This document shows, one piece after another, positions 38,401 through 50,655 of a DNA stretch of 64,000 nucleotides. Positions within the stretch are counted from its first letter, which is position 1. Every line of letters begins with the position of its first letter. This stretch comes from Drosophila miranda. Lineage: Eukaryota > Arthropoda > Insecta > Diptera > Drosophilidae. The notes below the pieces were generated by a model. The model was given only the letters and a program-made list of their open reading frames with translations. It did no database searches and was not told the DNA's origin. A program made the position numbers and the translations under genes. The stretch spans positions 5,952,001 through 6,016,000 of the forward strand of contig NC_046676.1 of NCBI RefSeq assembly GCF_003369915.1, written 5' to 3'.

Positions 38401-39867
38401 GGTAAAGAGATTACCGGGCGCTTCCTTCAGGTCGTACCACTCGCTGACACCGCCAGTAAAGTCTTCCATGGCTTCACACGTGCTACCGCCTTTCAGAGCC
38501 TCATAAGAACCATGAAGTCTGAGAATTGAATAAATAAATAAACGCTGGCAGGGGTAAAGTTATACGATTTCTCATACTTGGCATAGGCTTTCTCCAAGAG
38601 GGCACTCCAGAATTCGTTTTTCTCGGTAGAATGCATATACACCAGCTCCCCCCGAGAGGTTGGCAAACGGTCATCAATAGTCACATCTACCCATTTACCT
38701 GTTTTAATTGGTTCATAAATAATTATTAGTTGACTTTTAATCCGATACGTAGTGGTTGTATGATTAAAATTACCGTATTGCCAGAAACGGAAGTGAAATA
38801 TGCCAGCATAGTTCTCCTCGAAACTCTGCTCCGGTGGAATAACGCGAAAGAATAGATTCGGTTCCTGCGTTAAGTTGGCGGTGGCAGCCAGGAGCCAGCA
38901 ATCTCCGAGCTCTCCCTGTTGGACATCAAATCGGGAGAAACCCTCTACAAAAAACTGTGGGTTGTCTGCGATTTCCTAAAAAAAACATATATACATATTT
39001 ATCCAATCATATTAGTAATTAATAGGAAATTATCATTGTATTTCCGATCACTTACATGGGGCCGCAACCACTCGATGTGACGATCTGGGCGACGAGAAAA
39101 CATTAGGGACTCATTACCAGCCGGGAAGATGGGGTCTTCAAAGAGTGATCCGCTGGACAGACAGCTGTTCAAGATTGTTTCATAGTCCTGCACCTCAGAG
39201 TAGGGTCCCAGATTCGAGCTTGTTTCCCCCAACTAGAAAATCACATATTTCCATTATCCTTTGACTCATTTTAGTATGTACCATAATTTAGATTTTGATA
39301 AAAAATAATTAATACAATGTATGTACAGTGTAATTATGTTTAATTCGAGGATACAAGTAGACTTTACATGTAACTACACACATCAAGATAGTTGCAACAA
39401 GAACACACACGGACACATTACAACAATTTGGCAGCACATTATCCTTCAAATGGAATTGTGTCAATGCCATGGCAGTAGCTTCAACATGTACTTACGTTCC
39501 CATAGAACACAGTTGGAGATGATTGCAATGGTTGCTAACGCCCGTAACGAACGATTGAATGGAATGTATTTATTTAAGAGTTAAGAGTGTGAATACATGC
39601 ATGTGGATTTCAACGTGTATGTGTATGTGGTTATCTCTATTCAGAACATACATATGTACTTCTATTTGATTTAATCTAAGGATTTGAACTTACGACTCTC
39701 ATGTTCTTGATGCTGGGAAGCACGCGCTTGGTGTCCGCTTCCTTTTTGATAAATATCTCGTTTATCACAGAGCCAACCACATCTTTGGCGGCCCCCATTG
39801 CAGCATCACCAGCGGCATTCAGAAATTCCTGACCGGCTTGTCTCAAGAATCCCTTTAGATCGTCCAT
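35406..39867 (-). CDS. CalpA: Calpain A, calcium-dependent cysteine protease
   Basis: Thirteen minus-strand exons: 39867-39694, 39232-39056, 38975-38774, 38698-38578, 38518-38278, 38209-37979, 37914-37522, 37465-37347, 36483-36438, 36382-36241, 36168-35944, 35883-35554, 35491-35406. They join in phase to 828 aa, the length I recall for D. melanogaster CalpA. Order: N-terminal anchor helix; cysteine protease core with [12 protein letters not shown] (Cys near residue 143), GHAYSITK (His) and NPWG (Asn); C2-like domain III; a linker containing the hydrophobic insert [12 protein letters not shown] peculiar to CalpA; penta-EF-hand domain with [12 protein letters not shown] and [10 protein letters not shown] loops. 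It cleaves cytoskeletal substrates in response to Ca2+. The 863-bp intron before exon 9 may support the truncated isoform known in flies. Confidence 0.95.
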
Positions 39868-41291
39868 CTTTCCTTTTTAGTGATCTAGTAGTAGGAGCAA
39901 GTATTGACAGAGAAATCTTAGAAAGGGACTTAAATTTGATTTTAAATAGCAGTGTGCAAAAGATTAAAAAACGATTCGTAGACACAGAAAAATCCACATT
40001 TTTATCTAGTTATTTACAGTTATTAATTTTGGCCATTAGTTTTGCCCTCACATGATAGCCCAGCCCAGCAACACACCCACGTAAATGCGAATATGGGTTA
40101 ACCACTTTCCAAAAGTGATATAAATTCCCAACATGGTGAGGGGCTTCAATTACATTACTTCAATTCACGCAACGAGCATTAGGTGTATTCTTTGGAGAGC
40201 AAGAGCTCATTCGCAGCTCCCAGCCAAATATAATTTATACGGATATAAATATATGTACATATATATATAATGTCTCTCTGCTTGTATGTCGACATACATA
40301 TATGCTAGTTTGTGTGACATCATTCGGAAGCATGAGATGCCTCTAGTGACTCAAAGGGTGTGTGCCATTCGACCAGTGCACCTGGATGCCCACTCCTATC
40401 CTTTGATTGCACTGACATTGAACTTGAACAGCCTGTCGTAATAATAAAATGTCGCTTTAATCGAACACAATATGCTAGTTGATGTATGCATAGATCTGTT
40501 CCTTAATGGCTACATATATGTACGTACGTATGCTTGAATACATATGTATGTAATATATAAAAGCATTGGAAATTCTACTGCGAAATCGAAACAGGTTTAG
40601 TAATTAATACATTTTTTGTGCCTGGCTCATTCTTGTGACCAGCATTCTTGTGGCAGGAGACACTACATTCACATAAACTATTTTGTTACAATAAACATAT
40701 TCTCTTATTTATAATGGACCTTGATTTTCTCCGAAGAACGATTTGAATCTTTCACCAAACAATACGACGGTTGGAAACGAAACGTACCGAAGCGAAGCGT
40801 ATCTTAAAATATTTATTTTTGCATGTGTGTGGAGGCAGTACAGTAATCAGCTGACTCCAAGGGCTGCAGTGTGCTTCTACTTCAGCCCTGGCAGCTAAAA
40901 ACACTCAATTTATTTAACTGGCATTCGTTTTTAAATATTTGTCTCTTGTTTTCATCAAACAAACTATATTATGCAGATTCATGTGTCGTTTTTAAAGCGT
41001 ATTAGGAAAATAAAAGAAGTTGAAAAGAACTGCTAAAAATGGCATTGTTCAATGTCTGTCCAGCCCTGAAGATCGCCCTGCCAACTGATTCAAAACGTAA
41101 AGAAAAATGCATCTTCAAGATTAAGATACACACAACAATCTGATTCTGTATACAAGTGCGTCAGAATTTTCCACATCTTCTGCTCATTAAAAAACGATTA
41201 AAAACTAATAAATGTTTATGGACAACTAAATGCCACCGTGCACGAGATAGCTCCAGTACACATTAACCAATTACTGTGATCCTTCCGGAGC
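39868..41291. other. CalpA-gbb shared upstream region
   Basis: This is a head-to-head intergenic stretch. It includes TATA-like runs (40240-40270, 40495-40560) and no ORF with known content. In D. melanogaster the two genes lie at different sites of 2R (from memory, 56D and 60A), so a synteny breakpoint should lie in this interval. Confidence 0.6.
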
Positions 41292-42671
41292 ATGAGCATC
41301 ATGTTTTCGAGTGTGAGGAATACTTCGGAAGCTGTAGCGGCTCTCGCTTCACTGGGACTGGGACTTGTTCTGATTATATTCGTTTCTACGACGCCAACTG
41401 TGATTGACGCCACCCAGTCAGGGATCTATATAGACAATGGCAAAGATCAGACGATCATGCACCGCGTGCTAAGCGACGATGACAAGCTGGATGTTTCGTA
41501 CGAGATCCTAGAGTTCCTGGGCATAGCCGAGCGTCCTACCCACCACAGCAGCCATCAGCTGTCCTTGAGAAAGTCTGCACCGAAATTCTTGCTAGACGTC
41601 TACCACCGCATCACGGAAGAGGAAGGCTTGGGAGGCGGCCATACCGACGATGAAACTGTGCACAGCCATCGCTCAAAGCGCAACGCCGACATGTCCGATG
41701 AAAGAAACGTAGATGGAGAGGAAAATTTCATTACGGACCTCGACAAGCGCGCCATTGATGAGAGCGATATTATAATGACTTTTTTGAACAAACGCAATCA
41801 CAACGTGGAGGAGCTACGTCACGAACACGGCCGCCGCCTGTGGTTTGACGTCTCAAAGGTGCCGAGCGACAACTATCTGGTGATGGCGGAGTTGCGTATC
41901 TACCAGAACTCCAACGAAGGCAAATGGCTCACAGCAAACAAGCAATTCACGATCACTGTGTACTCAATGGGACTGGGAGAGTCGGGTCAGAATACGATGG
42001 AATCACTGTCCTCGGTGAATACCACTGGCGACTACGTCGGCTGGCTGGAACTGAACGTGACTGAGGGCCTGCACGAGTGGCTGGTACATTCCAAGGAGAA
42101 CCACGGCATATATATCGGGGCACACGCTGTTAACCGACCCGATCGAGAAGTCAAACTGGACGACGTTGGACTGATCCATCGCAAAGTGGATGACGAATAC
42201 CAGCCATTTATGATTGGATTCTTTAGGGGGCCCGAACTGATCAAGACTACCTCGCACAGCAGTCACCACAGAAGCAAGCGAAGCACGCTGCATCAGCGCA
42301 AGAAAAAGAAGTCGGTGCCAGTGCATCCCTTTTTGGATGTACCCATCGAGAATACACGCAGCTGCCAGATGCAGACCCTCTACATCGACTTCAAGGATTT
42401 GGGCTGGCACGATTGGATAATCGCCCCAGAGGGCTATGGGGCGTTCTATTGCAGCGGCGAATGCAATTTCCCTCTCAACGCACACATGAATGCCACCAAT
42501 CATGCCATTGTGCAGACACTGGTGCATCTGCTGGAGCCCAAGAAGGTGCCAAAGCCTTGCTGTGCCCCGACGAGGCTGGGGGCCTTGCCTGTGCTGTATC
42601 ATCTCAATGACGAGAATGTCAACCTCAAGAAGTATAGAAATATGATTGTGAAATCCTGCGGGTGCCATTGA
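41292..42671 (+). CDS. gbb: Glass bottom boat, BMP-type ligand (60A)
   Basis: Single exon, 459 aa, start ATG 41292 (a second ATG is at 41301). A hydrophobic signal segment lies at about residues 17-40. The prodomain has a first furin-type site HRSKR ending at residue 130 and the main site HRSKR ending near residue 329. The mature ligand of about 130 aa has the TGF-beta cystine knot: CQMQTLYIDF, CSGEC, the CC pair and terminal CGCH. It signals through Wishful thinking/Punt and Saxophone/Thickveins, for example retrogradely at the neuromuscular junction (family knowledge). The mature domain is almost unchanged from what I know of the fly protein; the signal region and prodomain loops vary. Poly(A) ATTAAA is at 42754-42759. 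It is convergent with bgcn. Confidence 0.97.
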   Translation: MSIMFSSVRNTSEAVAALASLGLGLVLIIFVSTTPTVIDATQSGIYIDNGKDQTIMHRVLSDDDKLDVSYEILEFLGIAERPTHHSSHQLSLRKSAPKFLLDVYHRITEEEGLGGGHTDDETVHSHRSKRNADMSDERNVDGEENFITDLDKRAIDESDIIMTFLNKRNHNVEELRHEHGRRLWFDVSKVPSDNYLVMAELRIYQNSNEGKWLTANKQFTITVYSMGLGESGQNTMESLSSVNTTGDYVGWLELNVTEGLHEWLVHSKENHGIYIGAHAVNRPDREVKLDDVGLIHRKVDDEYQPFMIGFFRGPELIKTTSHSSHHRSKRSTLHQRKKKKSVPVHPFLDVPIENTRSCQMQTLYIDFKDLGWHDWIIAPEGYGAFYCSGECNFPLNAHMNATNHAIVQTLVHLLEPKKVPKPCCAPTRLGALPVLYHLNDENVNLKKYRNMIVKSCGCH

Positions 42672-43225
42672 ATCCAATTTGTAATCTAACCTAAGCATTT
42701 TAAAGCATTTCTGTGTAGATGTCTGTACTAATCTCGAATATTTTTATAGAAATATTAAACGCAGTGCCTAACTAACAGTGTGTCGTGTTGTAGTATATAT
42801 TTCTTAAAACCTCGGAGCATTGATTCTGCAGGATCTCTTTATTAAATTCGACTTCACATTCATTTGGAGTGATGGAGATGTTTATTTGGAGATGTTATAA
42901 TTCATTGGCATTAACTAAAAAAAATAGCACTTCAACTTTCTTAAAGTTTAACAAAAGGAGTACATCATTAAATGATTATTTGATTTTGAGGGTCGGCAGT
43001 ACATCCGATACATCCCATAAGGAACAAAGATTAAATTTATCGCTTATGAATCCAATGATTGCGAAAAGCGAACAAGTCCATAATTAAATTTCCAACTCTT
43101 TTGTCAATTAGACTGGATATTAAACGGCCGTCAAAGTTTGGCATGCTAACACTTAACGATCGGCAAGCATCGCTAGAAGAGATGATGGTATACATTAGGT
43201 CGAGTCGTCAAATTCATTTATATAC
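42672..43225. other. gbb-bgcn convergent spacer
   Basis: 3' UTRs of the two convergent genes. Short open frames at 42869-43087 and 43059-43412 have no recognisable content, and the second mostly lies antisense to bgcn. Confidence 0.6.
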
Positions 43226-46200
43226 TCACATAATTTCATACACTGGAATAACATTTCGAAAGTATTCCTTCAATGTAAATTCTCCGTTAGTAGTTTTTGC
43301 TCGGCTTATGCTTAGCATTTCATCCTCATTCTTTTTATACAGAATCACGAAAATGTGTCGATTGGGCGTCTCGATGGGTCTGGCAAACTTTCCTAGTACG
43401 GATTCGATGTAGGGAGTACTGGTGCTCTTGTAGAAATCCTCACAGGATTCTTTGGTGTGCAGAACGAAGAACTGTCGCTCAACAAAGTGCGAATTGATAT
43501 CGAAATGTAGTAATGTCCGTCGTTTCAGCAGATCTTCTTTGCTATCTTCTACTTCTTTATTCCAGCTAAAGTGGCGATTTACAGTCAGCAGATAAGAGGT
43601 TGGCAGCTTTATAATGGGCTGATAATAAATAGGCGGAGTCTTTGAAAATCCGGCAGCCACATCTTCGTGTTCAAATATTTTGGCCAATGTTTCATTCAGC
43701 AAGACCTGGTTGGCCATAATGGTTGCGTCGGCGTTCCATTTGTCCTGATCTCTACAGTGCTTTAAAAATTCATGATATCCACTAAAGAAACACTGACGTA
43801 CTTTTATGACCAACTCGGCTACAGTTTTTGGCATAACCATCCAGATCCATTCATCTATATAGACATTGACGTTATCATTTTGGCTTAGACTCATTTGGGA
43901 AGACCTCATTCTGCTCGGACCTAAAATAAGAATACATTTAAATAATCAGTTACTCTAAGACGTGACACGCCAACTTACCAGTAAACATAGCCACTGCTAG
44001 GGGAAGAACCACGGTGGCGTATAAAATGTAGTTCTTCTGCTTGGTGCAGACAATCCAGGGACTGCGAAAATTAAGAGCCGAGCTGCTAAATGGCTCTAGA
44101 AAGTCCCGCAGCACTGTGTTGGGATGCAAGTGTACTTTCTCTGAATAAGCCGACTTGAGACACGATTTTCCCACATCTAGCACGCAGATATTTGGATACA
44201 TGCCGCCGGTTAGGGCCGCCTTTACCACGTGCCAATTTCCCGACAACAAATTAAGATTTGGAATGCTAAGCATGCCACGGAAATGAATCATTTGTGCCGC
44301 TCGTAGGGAGGACACAATATAGGAGCGGATGAAACTCAGCTGCTCCATCAGTCCGTTCAGAATAAAGTCGTATTCGTTGGTTAAATACAGAATCGGCATC
44401 TTGCTCTTTTGCCGATTCTGCCACTCCTGAAACAATCTCAGGAACATAAAGTGGTCCGAAAACTGATTGTCTGCCAGGCGACTACGTTCATTCTTGATGA
44501 GATTTTGAATATAAATCGTGAATCGATCCCACAAGTTGTCAATGTCCTCAGTGAAGGGAATACTCAGCGGATCCGTCGTCGAGAGCGAGGTCACTATGGT
44601 CAGTATTGGATCCAGGCATTGAAGACGAATCCCAAAAATTAAAAGGCGTCCGAGTTGGCAAGGGACTGGTATATCTAGGAGCCGGCAGCCAAGCCATGTG
44701 AGATCTTCGACCTCGTTCAAGGCCTCAATTTTTTTCAGGAACTGCACGGCATGGTGCACATTAATGAATGGCGGTGGGGCAATGGTATAGCCTAGGTATT
44801 CACTGACCATCATGTTCGGCGACAATGCTTTCACCGTCAAACAGATCTTGTCCAGCTGTATTCTTTGAAGCAGGTGTGTGCTATTTTCACTGAGCGAATT
44901 GTATGCGCATTTGGATAACAATCTAAAGCATTGTGAATCAGCAGCAGCTCCTGCAAAAAAACAGAATGTAAATCAAGAGTTATGTTCTGAAAGAACGGGG
45001 AACCTTTACCGTCGACGATGGATTCCCTTCTCAAGAGACAGTCTTTGGCCACCCATTCGTATCGATTCTCAGCGCAGTAGCTGCCGCTATTGTAAATGGT
45101 ATACTGTTTGCAAGCAGTGTCGATCAGGTACTTGAACGGCACCTGAAGAGCCAACGACTCAATTATATCTGTGGCCAACACCACTTTGTCAGTGTCGTCG
45201 CGAGCATTAACCACATCGTCAATGTACTCTCCGCCCATATTTTCGTGCAGCAAGAATATTGAAAATTCTTGCAGTTTGCCGCTCATGTAATGACTGAGAA
45301 GCATATAGTTCAGTTTAACAATATGATAATAGGTGGGCAAAATGACCAAAATGTTGCCTGAAAAGAGATGGAGATTCATTAAAATAGATTAGCGATACCT
45401 AAACATAGCCATATCAAATATTTAGTTGTATCCATAAAAGAGAGTTGATTTATTAAATCTGATTTACAATGCTGTTTCCTAGACAAATACACCCGGCGAT
45501 TCCTCCAATCAAATCAAATGAACAACGTTACAAGACAGATGCACAATGATACAATTATCTGATACATAATTCTAAAATGGCATTTCTTAAGCTATAACTA
45601 ATATGTAGAACTATTTAACAGGCATAAGTGAGTGTGGTGTGGTGTGCTGGTTTGTGTGTTTCCGGGCAGAGCGGCGCGACATCTTCAGGTCAGTGTGCTC
45701 TCTTTAAATTTAAGTGTAAGCATTAGAAATGCCTGGTGGCTGAGGCAGAGTTGAGTTGAGCTCGATATTTCGCTATGATTGTGGCTTTGGCTGCACTGCG
45801 TCGCTGTTTTCCAATGCCGATAGCTGCTTTAGGATTTCGGTTTTCTTTTTCACCTTGTCGAGCTGGTCTTTGTCCAACTTTTTATGCTCGCCGGCCTGAA
45901 TTCTGCTCTCGATTTGTTCGATTTCGCGGATTTTCTTGCGAAGCTTTTTTAATTGTTTCTCAGTATCGACATCTTCGGGTACGTTAAGCTTCAATTTATC
46001 CGCCAGAGCGTTTGATATCACATTGACGTTCGTCTTGCTGTCAGACGAAGGTTGGCAAACCTTAAGCGGCGACCCGCCACTGGAACCACTGGGGCCACTT
46101 AGGGCAACTGCAACTCCTTCCTTGTCCTTGTCCAGCTTCTTTGTTCTCGTCCTCTCCTGCTTCTCGCGCTCTTTCTTTGACTCTGCCGCCAGAATGGGAC

Positions 46201-48144
46201 ACATGCCAGGCGGCACTCCAGTCTGTCTTTGGGCGACAAACTGCTTGCCCTTGCTCTCGTACAGCGGCACCTCCTCCTGCGGCACGTACCCATCTTTTAC
46301 ACGACGCGCCTTGCGCCAAGTGCCATCTGGACGCTTTGTGGCCGGGATAAATTTCCCCTCGCTGCTTTGCTGGTAAGTGCTCATTTTTTACGTTTCAACC
46401 AAAGCCTGCTACCCTGGTTCTATATTCCAAAAAAAAAAACAATGCTAAATGGCAAAGGGCGATATGTATCGATGGATGCGATACATAGGCACATTGGAGA
46501 TGGAACTATTGCGAACTATCACAGCTCACGATTAATCATATAACCATTATTATATGGAATATACTACCGTTAACTAAACAGCAGGGAATGGAAATACCCC
46601 TCGCTGGATACCGTCTTTTTATAAGTAGAGAATAAAATAGTAGTTGTCTTACCTGACGGATATTCCGGCTTGGTTCGCAACAAGTAAAACAAATCTATGA
46701 TAAGATCGTAGTCCACAAAATCGGGCTTGGTGCTTTTAATTGCATTGCCCCGCAGGCTCCAATTGTTCAGGACGTCAATGCACTCATTGTTTTCCATTGA
46801 TGCGGCCACTGTGATCGCGTTCTGGTGCTGCTCATCCACAACGTACGGATCAGCACCCATATACAGCAAGATGCGTAGGTGGTTAGCATTGTTCTGCTGC
46901 GACGCAATGAGCACAGCAGTCTTGCCGCTGGTCGAATGGCGATAGTTGACGGGCACCAAGTCGTAATTGACGGCATACAGAAATGGACGAATAGAAAGAT
47001 CAGTGCCGAGCTCCTCGTAGGCATCCAAACATTTATCCATTTGCTCATTTCTGGCGGTTTTGGTTCTGTACACCTCTGGAGTCTCCTTGTAAATGTCCTG
47101 CCCCTTGTGAATGCCAGCCTCTGAAATACGGCTGTGAATATCACCCAAATACGAAATGCGGAGCTCCGGTTTTTGGGCTCCTTTCGGCATCAATTCTGTC
47201 CCTTCTCCAAAATAGTCGGTAAATTTCTTCACGTCGGCCATTTGACATAGCAGTATGACTCGAAGATTTTGGTGCAAGGTCAGGGCATTTCGCAATTCAC
47301 TGAGCAAAACGTCGATATAGGGATCATGCCGGTGCACATCGTTAACAATGAAGTGGCTGATGTTCAGGCATTTCTGGCTTGTCAGAGAACGTAACACATA
47401 CTGCGCCGTGGAGCATATAATGTGCGTTCCCGAGCTGATGTTGCTGGTATGCGGCAGTTGAACTCCCACAGTCTCACCCAAATCCTCGGCGAAGTAATGA
47501 GCCAGGCGCTTGCTATTGTACATTGCCAAAACGTTTTCATTCTCGATGCAAATTATCTTCGCCTTTGTTTTTTTAGATGCGCAATCTTCAAAAATGATAA
47601 TTGGCATATATAGCGATTTGTCCCACGAGAGATCTGCACTGAACACCATTACCCGCTGTTTATACAGGGTCTGTATGACGTTGTCGATAATCGGATAGCC
47701 GGGAAATTTTTTCATTAAATTGCGCTGCGTAACGTCCTTGACACGCGGCGTAGGCGCCATGATTGTCGGAAATGGTAGATGACGCCCCGAAATTTCAGCA
47801 ACAAACCCACGCTGTGGAATGTAATCTGAGCTCAATATTAGTTCATCTTTTCCCAAGTTGCTTGATCGTCCCAACATGGTTAGAATGTTCATTGCCGTTG
47901 AAGGCGAGAATGTCATTATTTTTGGCTCCTCCAAATAATGGCGGCAAGCTTGCTTGAATACTTTGACAATTTCGCCATTATTAAACACGAACTGCGCCCG
48001 CAAGCCCAAAGAGCTGGCGAATCGCATGAAAATTTCGTGCTCTGACGACCGAAATGTGCATGGGAATTGTTGGCAGCATCGCCGGCCAGCCATAAAGTAC
48101 AGCAGTTGCTGCGGAATAAACTTATCTTTAATAATTTCGTTCAT
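43226..48144 (-). CDS. bgcn: Benign gonial cell neoplasm, DExH-helicase-like germline factor
   Basis: Four minus-strand exons: 48144-46653, 45357-45010, 44950-43979, 43920-43226, in phase, 1168 aa. I use the ATG at 48144, because the longer frame starts at TTG. The protein is related to YTHDC2/Maleless-type helicases, but I see no Walker GxGKT motif in the expected N-terminal region, in line with Bgcn being a catalytically dead family member. Ankyrin-like repeats lie in the middle (TSGKTAVLIASQQNN, LLYMGADPYVVDEQHQNA). Helicase C-terminal, HA2 and OB-like regions fill exons 2-4. With Bam it represses target mRNAs to trigger cystoblast differentiation (known function). wibg lies inside the 1295-bp first intron on the same strand. 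Confidence 0.93.
45773..46384 (-). CDS. wibg: PYM / within the bgcn gene, exon-junction-complex disassembly factor
   Basis: Single exon, 203 aa, nested in intron 1 of bgcn and on the same strand. The N-terminus (GKFIPATKRPDGTWRKARRV...GYVPQEEVPLYESKGK) is the Mago-Y14 binding domain, the hallmark of PYM. The rest is Lys/Glu-rich coiled coil (KKLRKKIREIEQIES) that contacts the ribosome in orthologues. It strips exon junction complexes from mRNA during translation. Same nesting and size (about 207 aa) as in D. melanogaster. Confidence 0.95.
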   Translation of the reverse strand: MSTYQQSSEGKFIPATKRPDGTWRKARRVKDGYVPQEEVPLYESKGKQFVAQRQTGVPPGMCPILAAESKKEREKQERTRTKKLDKDKEGVAVALSGPSGSSGGSPLKVCQPSSDSKTNVNVISNALADKLKLNVPEDVDTEKQLKKLRKKIREIEQIESRIQAGEHKKLDKDQLDKVKKKTEILKQLSALENSDAVQPKPQS

Positions 48145-48199
48145 TTTGATCAAACGATTTTACAAAACTGAAACTTTTTTCACACAATAGCAAATGGCG

Positions 48200-49480
48200 G
48201 CGCTTTCCGTTGATGTCAAATTTAGTGCGCGTCAAGTGTGACCAGTGTGACCCTCAGAAATATACCGAAACATACCGTCTTACTTTAAAAATATACCGTA
48301 AATATACTGAAGAGCTCAAGTTCTATAAATATTCCTCAATTTTGATATTCTGTCGAATATTCTCAGCTATATAGAATATTTAGCCATGCCCACATAATTT
48401 CAACCGATTAACTGGCTTATTCTAAATAATTTCTTTTATTGGATTTTTCGTAAAAAAAGGTTTTAGCGAAATAGGTCAAGACAAAAAAACGAAAGAGGAT
48501 AGTCGTTCATATTGCTCAATTTAGAGATTCCGTTGAATAATTCTGGCTAACTAAGACCAATGAATAAATTTTCTTCAAGATTGGCTAGTTTTTAATCCTT
48601 GCTTTTATAGTATTTTGACTAAAACAAGGTTTAAACAAAAGAGTTCTACAAAAAAAACAGTCGCAATGTTGCTGTTAAATAATAGAGACACATTTTCTCA
48701 ATTCTATAATATTCTTTTCACTAGGGTATGAGAACTAGTGTTGCCGGTAATTATTGTTGTCAACCGGTTATTCACCAATAAATACTCGATTTTGATATTC
48801 CGTTGAATATTACTAGCTAAATAGAGCCCTTAGCTTTGCCTACATCATTTTATCCGATCAATGAATCAATTTTCTACTTAACTGGCTTATTCTTATTACT
48901 TGCTTTTATTGGATATCTATATAACGTTGAAAATTAAATTTAATAGATTGATGAAATCGACAAAATATACCATTATATACCGATTTACCGTAAATACCGT
49001 TGATGTCAAATTTTGTGCGCGTCAATCAGTGTGGCTGACCCTCAGAAATATACCGAAGTACACCGAAATATACCGTCTCATGTACTGATGAAGAAACGAA
49101 CTTAGCCCACTTAAGGCCCCTTTTTTAAAAAGGATAATAACTTGAGCTAAGTCGCGGAAAATAATACTAATAATAATAATGATAATACTTCTTGTAGATC
49201 CATCCCATTTTTAACCGATATCTTCTACCTGAACTGCGCTTAAATTCTTCAAGATTCATAATTTTCGTGGAGGGTATAAACATTGGGTCGACATTGGGTT
49301 AATTGTTCAAATGTTCGGAAATCGCATTCCTCGATTTTGATATTCGCTTTGATATTATTAAAAAGCTAGGGTCCTGAGACCTGTACACATAATTTTACCC
49401 GACTGATGAATCATTTGGTCTATAAGATTGGCTAATTTTAAGGACCCCGTTTTATTGGATTGTGTCTAAACCAAGGTTTG
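48200..49480. repeat. INE-1/DINE-1-like repeat cluster upstream of bgcn
   Basis: Two or more tandemly arranged, diverged copies. Shared phrases are CAGTGTGACCCTCAGAAATA (48242, with a similar one near 49027), ATATACCG units, TTGATATTC-CGTTGAATATT and GCCCACATAATTTTA. These also recur at 55700-56220, 56560-56830 and 59440-59960. They start only about 60 bp from the bgcn start codon, so they supply much of its upstream DNA. No ORF is of interest. Confidence 0.7.
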
Positions 49481-49698
49481 AACAAAAAAGGTGAAAACAT
49501 AAAAAGTAAGTCAGCATGAATTGATACGTCACTTGGGCACTTGTTGCTTGTCAACCGGTGGTATGGATACCTCAATACCCTAGTTCCTTCAATTAATAAA
49601 AATTATGTTTTCCAATCAGATTTAAAACAAAAGTATTGACATTTTCTTAGATTGACATGTTTTAGACCTAATTACGCTTATGATTAGTTTCCTGTTCG

Positions 49699-50090
49699 TA
49701 TAAATATCTCGTTCGCACCGTTCGTCATGCGGCAGCGCCCCTCGGTCGGTTGGGCGGGAGGAGGGCTGCGTTTTGCCTGGGATCCGCGCGTAACAGCCTT
49801 CTGCTGGTTTCACACGGGCCACTTGACGGTGCAGTAACTGCATCGCCTCTTGAAAGATGCAGTCATTGCATGTCAACGTCCAAGAAAAAAAACTATATGA
49901 AGCGACTAGTTCGTATACGTGAGGGAAATAAGCCGACCGGGGAGCCATCATCGTATAGACATACATACAAAGTAGAGCGAGCCAGAACATGGCTATCCAG
50001 GAGGGGACTAACATTAGCCACTCACAAAACATAGGCGATCCCTATAGGAATCATTACTAAGGAAAATAAATAAAACTACAGGTTTTTTCT
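49699..50090 (+). repeat. Unclassified repeat with TATA box, hairpin unit (copy 2) and poly(A) signal
   Basis: TATAAATA lies at 49699-49706. The 102-bp unit shared with 6234-6335 is at 49784-49885 (arms 49830-49844 and 49856-49870). Overlapping AATAAA signals at 50065-50074 are followed by a T/GT-rich tail. This is the layout of a short transcription unit or a solo LTR. I see no coding capacity I would defend, and TG...CA ends with a target duplication are not evident. Confidence 0.5.
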
Positions 50091-50442
50091 GTTGTTTTTT
50101 TTTTTTTAATTTTTTCAATAAATAAATATTCGTGTACCATTAGTTCCGTTCGATCATTTGGATTATAGTTTGATCATTGAGCACGTATGTATGTGAGCGT
50201 TCGCGATTTATCCTCTTGCGTTCGAGAAAACTTTTTCCTAAAATTTAACCAAAACACGATTTGACAAGAAATAAAATGGGCATTGGGATTAATGGGCGAT
50301 TTCGATGATGATTTGGGACTAATGAAGTAAGGACAAGCCACTTTTCAGCCAGCCTTGACTGCAGCTTGCCTGGCTGTTCCTTGCCTCTGTGTTCCTCTGT
50401 ATATGTGTACATATTCGGATATGTTTATTATTTTAATATATT

Positions 50443-50655
50443 TATACCCGATACTCAAAATGAGTATTGGGGTATTTTAGATTTGTGATGAAAATGGATG
50501 TGTGTAAGGTCCAGAAGGAATCGTTTCCGACCCTATAAAGTATACATATTCTTGATTAGCATCAATAGCCGAGTCGATTGAGTCCTGTCTGTCTGTCCAA
50601 CCGTCCCTTCTGTCAGTCCCTATGAGCGCCTAGTGCTCAGAGACTATAAGAGCTA
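50443..50655 (-). mobile_element. Truncated SGM/ISY/DINE-like element, copy C
   Basis: Matches the first about 210 bp of 32475-33580 (ATACCCGATACTC end, GGAATCGTTTCCGACCC, AGCATCAATAGCCGAGTC, CTGTCTGTC satellite, GAGCGCCTAGTGCTCA). The rest is missing. Confidence 0.8.

Noticed and set aside
42003-42698. 231-aa ORF antisense to gbb
   Set aside because: It mirrors the highly constrained gbb codons; no splice sites, domain or start context support it.
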